NCBI GenBank assembly: GCA_013365325.1
Contig: JABVXV010000001.1
Coordinates: 1,302,001-1,366,000, forward strand
Source: Dipetalonema caudispina
Lineage: Eukaryota > Nematoda > Chromadorea > Rhabditida > Onchocercidae
Direction of reading: 5' to 3'
DNA: 64,000 bases
The position numbers and the translations under genes were made by a program. This document shows positions 53,101 through 64,000 of this stretch, piece by piece. The stretch's first letter is position 1. The number at the start of each line of letters is the position of its first letter. Below the pieces are notes generated by a model. The model was not told where the DNA came from, ran no database searches, and saw only the letters and a list, made by a program, of their open reading frames with translations.

Positions 53101-56100
53101 ATGAGCTCTCTGAGGGAAAGAAAAATTAGCATGTCAGGATATTTGTAGATTTGTCGCAGTGAATTTCAATGTTAATGCATTATGTTGTAGGAGAAGGAAA
53201 TTCATTTTACCACTCGAATTCTGCAGCTCGGAAGAGTTATTCGAATAAACAGTTTGTGCGGAAAGTTGAATAATTAAAAGTGAAATCTATTTCTCAGATA
53301 AGAGCCAATCTTCCATCAATTTGTCTCTCGGTGATCGCTTTCAGTTAATTTACACTGTATCAGCTATTACTAATCTTCTAGTTAAAATAATCAATCAAAT
53401 CCTCTTCTTGAAATTTAAGGACACATGATTTTCAAGTGATTTTGCAATGATAGCTTCCTGATTGAATGATTCGTAAAGTATTACAGCGATGTTGTCAACT
53501 GCTTTACATATTTTATTCAATGAAAAAAAAAAAAAAAATTGAAAAAAAATTTCTTTTCAAAACTCAATGTTTTCAAGAACTTACGATTTAAGAATCTTAT
53601 AATTTCGAATCGTTAATAAAAATACTGGTTGATGAGGACAAATAAGAAATAATACTGTTTTTATTTCCTAAGAGGAAAAAAAAAAATTGATTTTAGAAGT
53701 TATCACACTTAGATAAAATCTACGAGATTACTACAGCAGAAATGTATTGCATTTGTTATTGGGATGTATCATTAAATTTTCAAAAATTGATGAAACCGTA
53801 AAAAGGTACAGGGAATTAAAGTATAAATAAATTCGACATTTCAGATATTCTTTCGGAGTACATTTGCAATATACAACATTTACATATTTATATTCCTGCA
53901 CAGTATAAGTTACAAGCGATTTTATTTAATGTTACTTAACATGTTTAATACTACTTATTAATGTTACTTGATAAATTACTACTTATCCAAATCGATAATA
54001 ACTTTTTTTAATCATTAAAATTTTATTTCACTATTGTATAAACGATCATAGATTAGTCCGATGGTAATTATTTCAGATTCTATGAAAATAATGAAATGAA
54101 ATGTGAACTGTAAAGTTTAAGTATATACATAAACTGTAAAGGTACCATTGGAACTAAAAAAAAGTCTTGTGATGACAAGTAAAGACAGGCCTCATCTGCA
54201 TATTACTTTACCTTACATTATTGTTTTTTTAGATGAAAAGTTTTCAATTAAGTGAATAAAGTGACAAAAAAGTGGAAGGTCAAAAATGAGAGATAAATAA
54301 ACGATTCGGCAGGAACGGCAAAAGCATTATTGGTGCCGCAGAAATTTTGTATAGTTCATTTTTGTTTGTTGTATTGAAATGGAACAAAGATCAGAAGTTG
54401 TCATTCTTTTTTTTTCAATTACATTTGAAATTGTATCTCGTAAATTCAAATTTACAGTATTACTATACTAAGAACAAATCAATCAACTTGTCTTTGTTGA
54501 TATATAATAAATGTAATACAAGAAATCGCTACTTGAACTTCCAGTGTTATAATTTTTTTTTGTTTCTTGAATTGAGAAATAGGCATTTTGAGAACAGATC
54601 CATCTGTGTTTCTGCAAAAACATCACTGAAGACATTTATAAAAATGCTAGAACTTGTTCCCTGAACAGAAATATAAAAATTTCCTGGACCAATTTTAACT
54701 ATATTTGCTTTGTTCTGGCTATGACAAGATATCGACTAGTCTAAATATACCAGGGTCCTTGGCAATTATTAGTAGATTGCTGCAGCTTAGTGCTATAATT
54801 TACAGAAAATAATTTAAGTTCTTTGCTAATATGATACCATTATCATTAGTTATATCAAATTGTGCTTGAAAATAAATTGTTTATGCAATAGCAAATATTG
54901 TATGTGTGTTCATTCTATCTGATGAATATTGATCTTCTCAATCACTAAATATATATATCAATGATTCACAGTTCAGAAACTTTAACAGTTCGTAAAGAAC
55001 AGAAACTGATTCACGTAGGGAACAAATTTTTGATGATTATCAGTTAATCTTTGCGGTCATATTGATATAAAAAAAAATGAAAAAACGATTAAAAACTATT
55101 TAAATCTTCTATTGTTAAATAATATTGCACAATCGTCTAATAAAATCGGTATGATTTCAAAATTTAATTTGAAATTTCGACAATAACAAAAAGATCAAAT
55201 TTTCAGACACTTCCTCAAAGACAGTGAAAGTAATAGAAGAGAAATGAAAATGAAACCTTCTCAGAAAAGTGCAAAGTCCATTGGTTTAAATCAATTATTA
55301 GAGCACTGATATTTTGATAGGTTTCAATTGCCACAACTGTGATGCATATGTTAACTGTCAATGATAGTTTTTATATTTGATCTAGCATACTTCCACATGC
55401 ACATAATAATACATGAAAATGCAGCTAAGTTTACTTGTCTTATCAAAGATGCGAAAGTCGTAAAAGCGCCTTAGAGAAACGAAAATAGCTGCATCTATTG
55501 CGGTCATGTCTGAGATTAATAAAAGTAAATAATGAATAAACGGTGTAACATCGTTTCCCTTCATTTAACTTGGTATCCATTATGATACGGAATCCATATC
55601 ATCAGTAATATCCGTTTAATGTGCACCACTAGAGCAAATGGAAAACCGATCGAGGTAGGTATAAAATTGATACTAGAAGTTTCCCCGTATCATTGAAATT
55701 ATATCACAGTATAGTGGATAGGAGGAATGAGCTGAGCAATCAAAATAATTCCACATAAATCAGCGATAATAATGAAATCATATTGTTATCAATGAATTCA
55801 TCGCAAAACAATTCAACCACAGGGTATTTATAATATAGTTTTATAATATAAGAAGCATAGAATCTGTCAAGATGAAGTAAGTTGTAAAATCGCTGTCTCT
55901 GAGGGTTCGCAGGAGATTGCATACTTCATAAAGCAATTGATTACATCAAGACATGATGAAACAATGTAACACCAATGCAGTAGCAAAAAGGCTTCGCAAT
56001 GGTGCTTTTAAAAGTGGAATTTTAAAAATCCACATCATACGGAATGTAGCAGTATTGATTTTCAAAAAGTATAAAATCTCCGAAAAATCATTCGGCATCC

Positions 56101-56214
56101 ATGCTCCGAAAAAAAAATGAATAATAATGGAGACTAAGTATAAGAAGTGAGCAAATGGATTGACTATAACACATCAGTAGAAAGCTTGAAAAATTCAAAT
56201 TCAACATTTCTCGT

Positions 56215-59200
56215 TCAAAGCGTGGTTTTTTTTGTCGTACTATTCGGTACTTCATAATCATAAACACCTGAAGTAAAACAAATGGATCAATTATTGAAAG
56301 TGAAGTTGAAATTTAGTTTCGATGGGCTATTCTGCAAATTGAATTTCGAAGGAGGAAAAAAAAGTGAGGAGAATTTGAAGAAGGATATAGCCAAGCTAAA
56401 GAAGTTAGCTTTAGACGACAAGACTTACGTTTTACAGAATTCCCGGGATTTTTTTCATCACCGAGCGATGAATCAATTTCTGCATAGATATCGTCAAATT
56501 TGGCATAGTCATCTGAATATAACGAGGAAAAGCAAATATCATATGCTTCTACAAATGTGAAAAAAAATTTATTTTTTCTAAGAAAAAACAATGCTGCCTA
56601 TCAGTGAGTACAACTTGAGCAAGACTGATCGATGAATGCAGGAACTGGGCGTCTTGAACCAGCACTTCCAGCTATTTAAATAAATTCCTATCCGAATGTC
56701 ATACTTTGAAGTTTGTCTGATCGTCCCTTGTTCATTAAACGTTCTGATTTGTTATCCTTTGATGCAAGCTGATCGTTTGTTGCAGTTCCTGCTGTTTTTC
56801 TATAAAGTGGATTGTTGAATTCATTCTTCGTTGAGGTCGGTTCGTTATTGATCACTGTTGGATGGTAACTGAAACGATAAATTAATTGCTTCAGTATCTC
56901 TTTTTTAATGACTTTCATAAATAACTTGTTGAAGTGTATCGAAGCAAAAAGTGTTTTTAAGCAATTATTTCAGCTATACTTAGCAAATCCGGTTGGGAAA
57001 GCGATCTATTCGGTATACGACTATCACGTAAACAGAGCAAATCTTTGAAAAACGTACGTATCACTTGCACTTGCTCTGTGTTAATTCATTTTTCTATTTC
57101 TTTAAAGCAAACATAAAATGTTAATTCGTAAAATACAATTTACAAGGAGGAAAAAAGTTGGAGGTAATGTGCTGAGAATCATGATAAAATTATCCTGGTA
57201 TATGTGTGTAAATCCTATCACTTTTCAGGTCATTTCAATTTTTTCACTTTTTTTACTTTGACCGATAGAAGACATAATAAAAAATCGACAAAATAGCTAA
57301 CTTACGTGATAGTCGGAATGACAGGATCACGTTCCTTCATATATTTTCGACGATAGTAGACAACAAGGAGTGCGAGAGCAACGGTTATCACAATCAGGAT
57401 ACTGGCAACTGTGGTGACCGTTGCTAATACAGTACGCTTTTCCGGTTGATGATACTTCAGTCCTTAATTTTTACTAAGAAATAAGAAGTAAGACTGAAAT
57501 AATATATCTTAAGTTATAGTAACGGTAAGATCATTATAGAACTTAACATTTGAACATTTTATGTCGTAATGTATATTTTAGATGGATAAAGAGAAAAAAA
57601 AAAAATGAAGTACAAAATTTGCTAAACTCGTCAGGATTTTTCACATTTGAGAATCAATTTCAAATGCTTGGTATCACAAGTAATACTGAATGACTTTGCC
57701 ATGACATCCAAATTAAAAAAAACTTCAAATGCTTTAACTAACATTTGAAGAATAAATTGCTACTCTAAAAACACTTAATTTGTCTTCGAAAGGATTACAT
57801 TCTCCTAATACTTTACTCTTTACGTTTTTGGCGTAGCTCTATTAAAGAAAGAAAGGAAAAAAAAATAAGAAAAAAGGGACGAAGAAAAAAGGGAGAAAAC
57901 TTCATACTGATCGGATGACAGAAGTGATTATTTTTATTACAACAACCGATCACTGAATCGCAGATATCTTCACCGCAATCGCAAACATTCGCACAGTGTT
58001 CACCCCAAAAACCTTCAGGACACGCTATAAATGATAATTATTGAATAAACGACTGGATAATCATTAAATGATTTTTTTCACAATTTAAGGAAACTACTGA
58101 AAAATGTACTTAAAATTGATATTTGGCTTGAAAAAGATTTGTGTTTCAACAAGCATATATCTGATTGAATAAAAAGAAAATCAAACGTTTTCAAAACTTA
58201 CGTTGATTGCATTTTGGCCCGGTGAAACCTGGATGGCAAACACAATCACCCGTTGTTGCTTGACATTTCGAATTTTCCATTTGACAGGTACATCGAAAAG
58301 CACAATCTACGCCCCATGAACCTTCAGGACAATATTGATTGCACAGATCACCCATAAGACCTGCAGAAAATATGACGTACTTCATAATACTATATATTTG
58401 TCATACAGTAATGAAAAAAATAAATGAAAATTTCAAACAATTCCAATACCTCCATCAATGATTTAAAAAAATTACCAGCAGCACAATGACAAATACCGGT
58501 GACTGGATTGCACAATTTGCGATCACTTGCACATTTGCATTCGTTTAAGCAATCCACACCCCACTGGTTCATTCCACAAACTATAAAAAAATATGATAGT
58601 AAAATTTAAGTTTAATTTTAAATATAAATCCAAGATGTCTCAGATAAGTATGCGATACATATGTAATGCTACCTGAAGTTCTGCAATAATCAAAATTGCG
58701 GTAGTTCTGTGTATAGCACAACAGAAAGATTGCAAGTATATCAAGCAGTCCGATAATATCCTTCGATGGTTGGACTCAACGAGAAGAAAGAATCTTCCAT
58801 CATTTTAAGAATCCGTATTTTTTAAAAGCAAATATACAGGAACAGGAAACTAACTTAATTCGCATTTTTCTCCCATAAAACCTGGCGCACAGTGACATTC
58901 ACCGTCTACCGGATCGCATTCACCATTATTTTTGCATTGATTGCATGTTTGAGAGCAGTTTGCACCCCATTTACCGGTGGGACATGCTGTAATATGCTTT
59001 TCAAATCAATGCCGGTAAAATTTGATAATAATTGTAAAATGTTAAAGAAGCCTAAAGGAATCTAACAGCAATTCAGGAACATAAAACTAAACTTCAAGAA
59101 TCGTCCAAACTAAGAAGAGTTCCTTTCTTGTTTTAACAAAATTTTTTAGGTTTAATCGATTTACTTAACGCAATACTAAAGAAACTTAGACTTAGCTAGA

Positions 59201-62200
59201 AAAAAGTGATTCTTTTGAGTAGCAATTTATAAAAGATAGAAATAATTTCTGATACCTCGGTCACATCTTACACCAGTGAAACCGTTGTAACATTGACAGC
59301 TACCATCGATACTATTGCACTCGGCACTTTCTGCACAATCGCAATGATTCATGCACTTTTCACCCCACTTTTCAAACGGACAACTTTCCTTACAAAGTAT
59401 ACCACTTCGTCCAGCTGGACATTGCAAACACTCACCAGTGCGTGAATTACATCCATGATCACAAATGCACTTTCGCGCACAGTTCTTTCCGTAGGTACCA
59501 AAGGGACATTCTAAAAAATTTGAATGAATTAATAACAAAATGGTAGAAACGCTCAGAATCTCACAGTGATAAGCCAAATGGAATTCATAGACGGTAATAA
59601 GATACTTTTTTAGCTTTCGAATTAGTAGAATGAATATCAGTGAGATTGGCATAATCTAGGAGATCAAGGCAGGAATATTTCATTTGCTACTTTCATTGGC
59701 AATTGAAAGTCGAGACAAGCTGTCACTTGTAGAGTTGCCATATTCAGGTCAAGTGCTGATCTTTTTTTTTTTGCTGCCCTCCTCGATGAAACTTTCCCCG
59801 ATAGTTTCTTCGAAAGAATGCTTTCAAAGAAACAAGAATTGAAACAGGAATTCAAATAAGAAATCTCGATATTTATTGTAAGGACCTAAAAAAGTAGTAA
59901 TGCTAAAAATCTTCACTCTGAATAACATAATCGTAACTTCTCTGATGAAGCAAAGGCAAAACTTACCCTTATCACATAAAGAACCGGTATATCCTGGATG
60001 ACAAACACACTTCTCGGAATCTTCCATACAAATTCCATGATCACATGGGCATGAATTCAAGCAAATCATTTTTTCTTCTGCGGGACATAACAGTGAGCAA
60101 TTTGGTCCTAAAAAAGATTGATTCAAATTTCTTGTGGTTCAATCAGTTCTCCGATTTGTGTCATGAAAAGTTCAAATTCGAAAACTAACCAGCCCATCCA
60201 TCTGCACAAGTGCATTCGCCATTTACTGGATCACATGTGGCATCAGTCTGGCATTGGCATTCTTGCGAACAGTTCATTCCATAGAAACCCTAAAGATCAC
60301 TGATTTGAAAATGAATTAAATATTGGAGGAAATTGTCTTAAAATAATGTAAATTGTATCAACAGATGCCTTGGTACTTACAGTATGCTTATTTTACTTCA
60401 ATGTGGTAAATTGGGAGATGGAACAAATATTATTTTTTTCATACATTCAATAAGTAATTAATGATCTAACTTCACTGCATGGTACTTCACATTTTCTTCC
60501 AGTCCATCCAGCCGGGCAAATGCATGCACCAGTTAATGGATCACAACCAGCACCATTTTCGCAGTTACATGCCTTACATTGTGCACCACCATAACCAGCC
60601 CAACAAGGTAGATCACACTGCGGTCCTCGCCAACCTGAAATTATTTTATTATATTCATAAACCTCATGCTTTTATCACTTCATTTCTGGATTGCAACTAA
60701 TACTGTAAGCTGAATCCGGAGTACAGGAAATGTATAAACAACATACCAGCAGTGCAACTGCATGTACCAAAACGATGATTGCATGATGCACCGTTTTTGC
60801 AATTGCACTTCGATTCACAGTTCATACCGAACAAACCTTCAGGACATTTTTCATCACAACTGAAAAAGAATCTGAATCTTGAGAAGAACTGAAGTTTTCA
60901 GAATTTCAAATTAAAATTAAATCAAGTACTAAATATTCGAATAATAATTTAATATTTGATAAAAGCAATCCAAATAAAACATTTCAATGGTAAGAAAAAC
61001 GTCGAAATTTAAAATTCTTTGATCTCAAAATCAGGATAGAAATCAAAATGAACTATCATGTTTTACCGGATTCCCTGATATCCAGCAGCGCAGATGCACT
61101 GTCCAGTGACCGGATCACATTGTGATCCGGTATTCAGGTTACATTCGCACTTTTTCCCACAATTTTCACCATAATATGATGTTGGACATGGAGAGTTACA
61201 ACCTGCTCCCGTATAACCTGCACGACAACTACAAGAACCAATGGTTGGATGACACCTAAAATTGAAATAGAATATATGAATGAATGAATTCAATTATCTA
61301 AGTACAAAGAATGGAAGAAATTCAAAAAAAAAGCACAGCAAAAGAAAGAAGTAGAAAATTACGATGATAAACTTAGCCTTTTAAAGCTTACAGTTTTGTA
61401 TTATTCAGATTGCAAGCGCATTCGTTCTCACAATTTGGCCCAAAACGATCAAATGGGCAAACTATAATTTCAAAATTAAGCCAAAAATCAAAGTGGAAAC
61501 ATTGACAAATTTAGAATGTTTGATCAAAATAAAGTAAAAATTGGGACAAAAACAACTAGCTTTTAAAATAAAAGAATTAGCCACAAGAAGTGACCAATTG
61601 AAGATGACTTGGAAATAAGAGGAAATGGATAAAATTCAAAAATGAAGAAAAGGAAACAATTTAAGCAGTACTTTTCTGATGGCAGCGTTCTCCATGGAAT
61701 CCTTCTAGACAAATGCATTTTCCGGTGATCGGATGGCAACGGGCTCCGTTTGCACAGTTACATTTTTGTGCGCAATGAAAAGAGAATAATTGATAAACAA
61801 ATAATTCGTGTATGTTAATTAAAAATTTGCTCGTTAATTGGGAACATTAATTTTATGAAGTTAATTAAATACTAATTAGATATGCGCTATTTGTACTAAT
61901 TTCTCAGATAAGCGTTAATGTAAATAATTTGAGTTAAATTGATTTTTTGGAAGAGGTGTCAACTTACGATGATGGTTAGTTGTCTTAGTTCCGTTTAAGA
62001 AACGAGGAACATAGAAGAGAAGGAAGAATTGAAAGTTTACGAATTTCGGTTAGATGAACTGATGTTATGTTTAGGCTATGGAAGCAGCAGAATCTTCAGT
62101 TATTCTCCTGAATGATACTAACTTTTTTTCCATATGTGCCTTCTGGACACGGCTCTTCACACTGATTTCCGATAAAGCCAATACAATTACAATCTCCAGT

Positions 62201-63542
62201 TATCGGATCACATTCATTTTCGTTGTAGCAGAAACAGTTCGAAGCGCAATCAATACCATAAGTTCCTTTAGGACATTTGTTTTCACAAAATCGACCCTGA
62301 ATTCCGAAATTAATCACAAGTACAGCAATGAAATTTTGTTTAAATTGGATTATTGAATTAAATTTTAGTGTGGAACTTTCTGAAAACATTATTTTATTCC
62401 AAATGGAGGTAAACATGAAATTATTGTTAGGCTTATAATTATAATGTTATGAAAAGGAAAACTCCAAGATGATTGAAAAGAAATAAAAAGTTGAAATGAA
62501 ACACTGATAATGGTTACAATTAAATTAGAATGAAATAAACTAAATATGCGCTTGGAAGGTTTCAGTATCATTTAATTTTACCATTTGTACCATTATTTCT
62601 AGGCTTATCAAATAGGCCAGAAAAAAAAAAAAAAAAACTAACTGAAAATCCAGCAGGACACATACAACTGCCATCTTTTTTATTGCAATATGCTTGATTT
62701 TGACATTTACAGTCATATATGCAATCAAGTCCATGCTTTCCCTTAATTAGATAAATTTTATAAATAAGTAATTTGCAACAAGTCATGAATGGATTAATTT
62801 CAGGAAATTATATCGATTTTATTGAAAATTTTAAAACAATAATTTCTATAATTGGCACTCATACAGTAATATTTCAAATTTTATTTTAAAATTAAAATTA
62901 TGATAGAACAACTCCCACTTCCTCACATTCTTCGAGACATAATGTACCAGAGTATCCGGGAGTACATTTGCATGAACCATCAATCGGATTACAAGTACCA
63001 TTATTTTGGCATAAACATAGAAATGCGCAACTTGGACCCCACCGTTTACTATTACATGGTTCCTCGCAATGTTTACCATGATAACCTAAAATAATATCTG
63101 GTATAATGTATGTAATCCGACTATTTTAAGTTCATTAAATTATACATTTGAAATTTAATAATCTTCATAGAAGAAAACAATAACATAACAGATACCAGCT
63201 GGACAATGGCAAATACCCGTAATAGGTTCACAAGAAGCTCCACGTTTGCAATTACATTTCAAGGAACAAGATGGACCCCAAAAACCTGATGGACAAGCTG
63301 CAAAAACAAGTATAGTCATCAATTACAACGATATTGGTGAGTATAAACAAAATATAATAAATTTTATATTTTAGAAATAAATCGAAATCAAAAATTCAAA
63401 ATTCCCATTTGTTTCTCATGAATGAAATTTTCCAAAAAAGTAGTCGAACCTATCGAGCATGTCGGACCACCGAAACCAGAATCACATGTACAATTATTTG
63501 GTGATGTACAAATACCACTCTGACACGGTGGATCACATGCAG
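56215..63542 (-). CDS. ced-1: CED-1/Draper/MEGF10-type engulfment receptor, 5'-partial
   Basis: Twenty-one visible exons give about 924 residues: 63450-63542, 63196-63297, 62919-63085, 62643-62741, 62123-62296, 61672-61774, 61392-61461, 61067-61255, 60747-60859, 60471-60634, 60190-60289, 59967-60107, 59256-59510, 58855-58986, 58476-58580, 58202-58360, 57908-58024, 57306-57462, 56705-56868, 56429-56548 and 56215-56267. The first visible module ([18 protein letters not shown]) is the one that follows the EMI domain in MEGF10, so the EMI exons lie beyond the window. About 15-17 laminin-type EGF-like modules follow (pattern CPxGxxGxxC..C.C..CDPxTGxCxC), then a final CDSVIGCC module, a TM helix in exon 57306-57462 and [10 protein letters not shown]. 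The tail has NPLY, then a Tyr-rich [14 protein letters not shown] block, and ends in KKTTL. CED-1 recognises dying cells and signals through CED-6. One junction (61775) lacks a normal acceptor. Confidence 0.93.
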
Positions 63543-64000
63543 CTACAACAATTTAATAAAATTTATAAGAAATTGTACAAATCTTCCATTCTGTTATCTT
63601 CAATTTCATATATTCTTTGAATTTAATGCCAGAAGTTCTACGTATATTTGAATAATTTATATGAATGTTTGTAATTAACGTAATTCATCTAAATGTTTCT
63701 AATCAATGTTACTACATACAATTAAATGATCGCACAAACTTTTTCATTTGCATCTCACTACGTTGTTTATACGTGTTCTAAAACAGTAATACGTGTTCTG
63801 GATTAATGAAAAGTCGTTTGTGTACTTATAAGAATCGAATGGACGTAGAAGTGATCACGTAAAAGAGTAGGAGTCATATTCACTTAATCAGAAAATAAAG
63901 ATATCGCATGTAGATTAATTATAACAATTAGTACTTTACTTAACTCTTGATTTTACTTAATTTTTCCATATTCAATTCCTTCAATTATTTTACTAAATTA
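63543..64000 (-). other. ced-1: Intron of the ced-1-like gene at the window edge
   Basis: No exon was seen upstream (to the right) of 63542. The preceding exon, expected to finish the EMI domain in phase 1, should lie beyond 64000. Confidence 0.6.

Larger units (their letters stand above)
47139..56214. other. Gene-poor intergenic region between the two CED-1-like genes
   Basis: About 9 kb with no exon resembling either receptor and no other supported gene. Near 48.06-48.37 kb is a locally more GC-rich stretch with three CAACTGACG repeats. A G13A9 run lies at 48784, a GA tract at 50128-50190, and A/T homopolymers near 51437 and 53523. Open frames (for example 47262-47576 and 48571-48900 minus, 54347-54664 plus) are AT-driven and lack family features. 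It should include the promoter of the short receptor and the 3'UTR of the long one. Confidence 0.55.

Noticed and set aside
42220..56548. Idea that the short and long CED-1-like loci are one gene with a 9-kb intron
   Set aside because: The short locus has its own start codon, signal peptide and EMI domain, and the long locus has its own complete tail and stop codon, so each has features of an independent gene.
59664..59855. 63-codon Lys/Ser-rich minus-strand frame inside the ced-1-like gene
   Set aside because: Lies in an intron whose flanking exons join in phase without it and lacks the EGF cysteine pattern.

Overview
The window looks like nuclear DNA of a parasitic nematode, most likely a filarial (spirurid) worm. 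It is AT-rich, its genes are split into many short exons with GT-AG introns ending in TTTTCAG-like acceptors, and the encoded proteins fit nematode or animal families. No bacterial, viral or intact transposon genes were recognised. The species assignment is inference.

Seven protein-coding genes were rebuilt by joining exons by hand and checking reading phase at every junction. From left to right they are: (1) the 3' part of a tetraspanin, plus strand, 0.54-1.74 kb; (2) a complete Frizzled Wnt receptor of 553 aa, minus strand, 4.49-9.31 kb; (3) a complete Regnase/ZC3H12-type PIN endoribonuclease (rege-1-like, about 611 aa), plus strand, 21.27-28.23 kb; (4) a complete ERO1 endoplasmic reticulum oxidase (476 aa), minus strand, 30.24-34.15 kb, convergent with gene 3; (5) a Rab5-like small GTPase (213 aa), minus strand, 38.44-40.06 kb; (6) a short CED-1-like receptor (285 aa: signal peptide, EMI domain, one EGF-like module, one TM helix, NPxY/YxxL tail), minus strand, 42.22-47.14 kb; (7) the 3' part of a full-size CED-1/Draper/MEGF10-type engulfment receptor with a long EGF-like array, minus strand, 56.2 kb to beyond the window end.

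Genes 6 and 7 are tandem paralogues in the same orientation. Their last EGF-like module, TM segment, tail sequence and intron phases match, but gene 6 joins its EMI domain directly to the final EGF-like module. I see it as a mini-CED-1 and as the most interesting item here. A Rab5-like GTPase lies beside these receptor genes; a shared role in phagosome maturation is possible but is only inference from proximity.

The rest is gene-poor: about 12 kb between Frizzled and the Regnase-like gene, 4.3 kb between ERO1 and Rab, and 9 kb between the two CED-1-like genes. These spans hold microsatellites, homopolymers and a few old local duplications, with no convincing genes.
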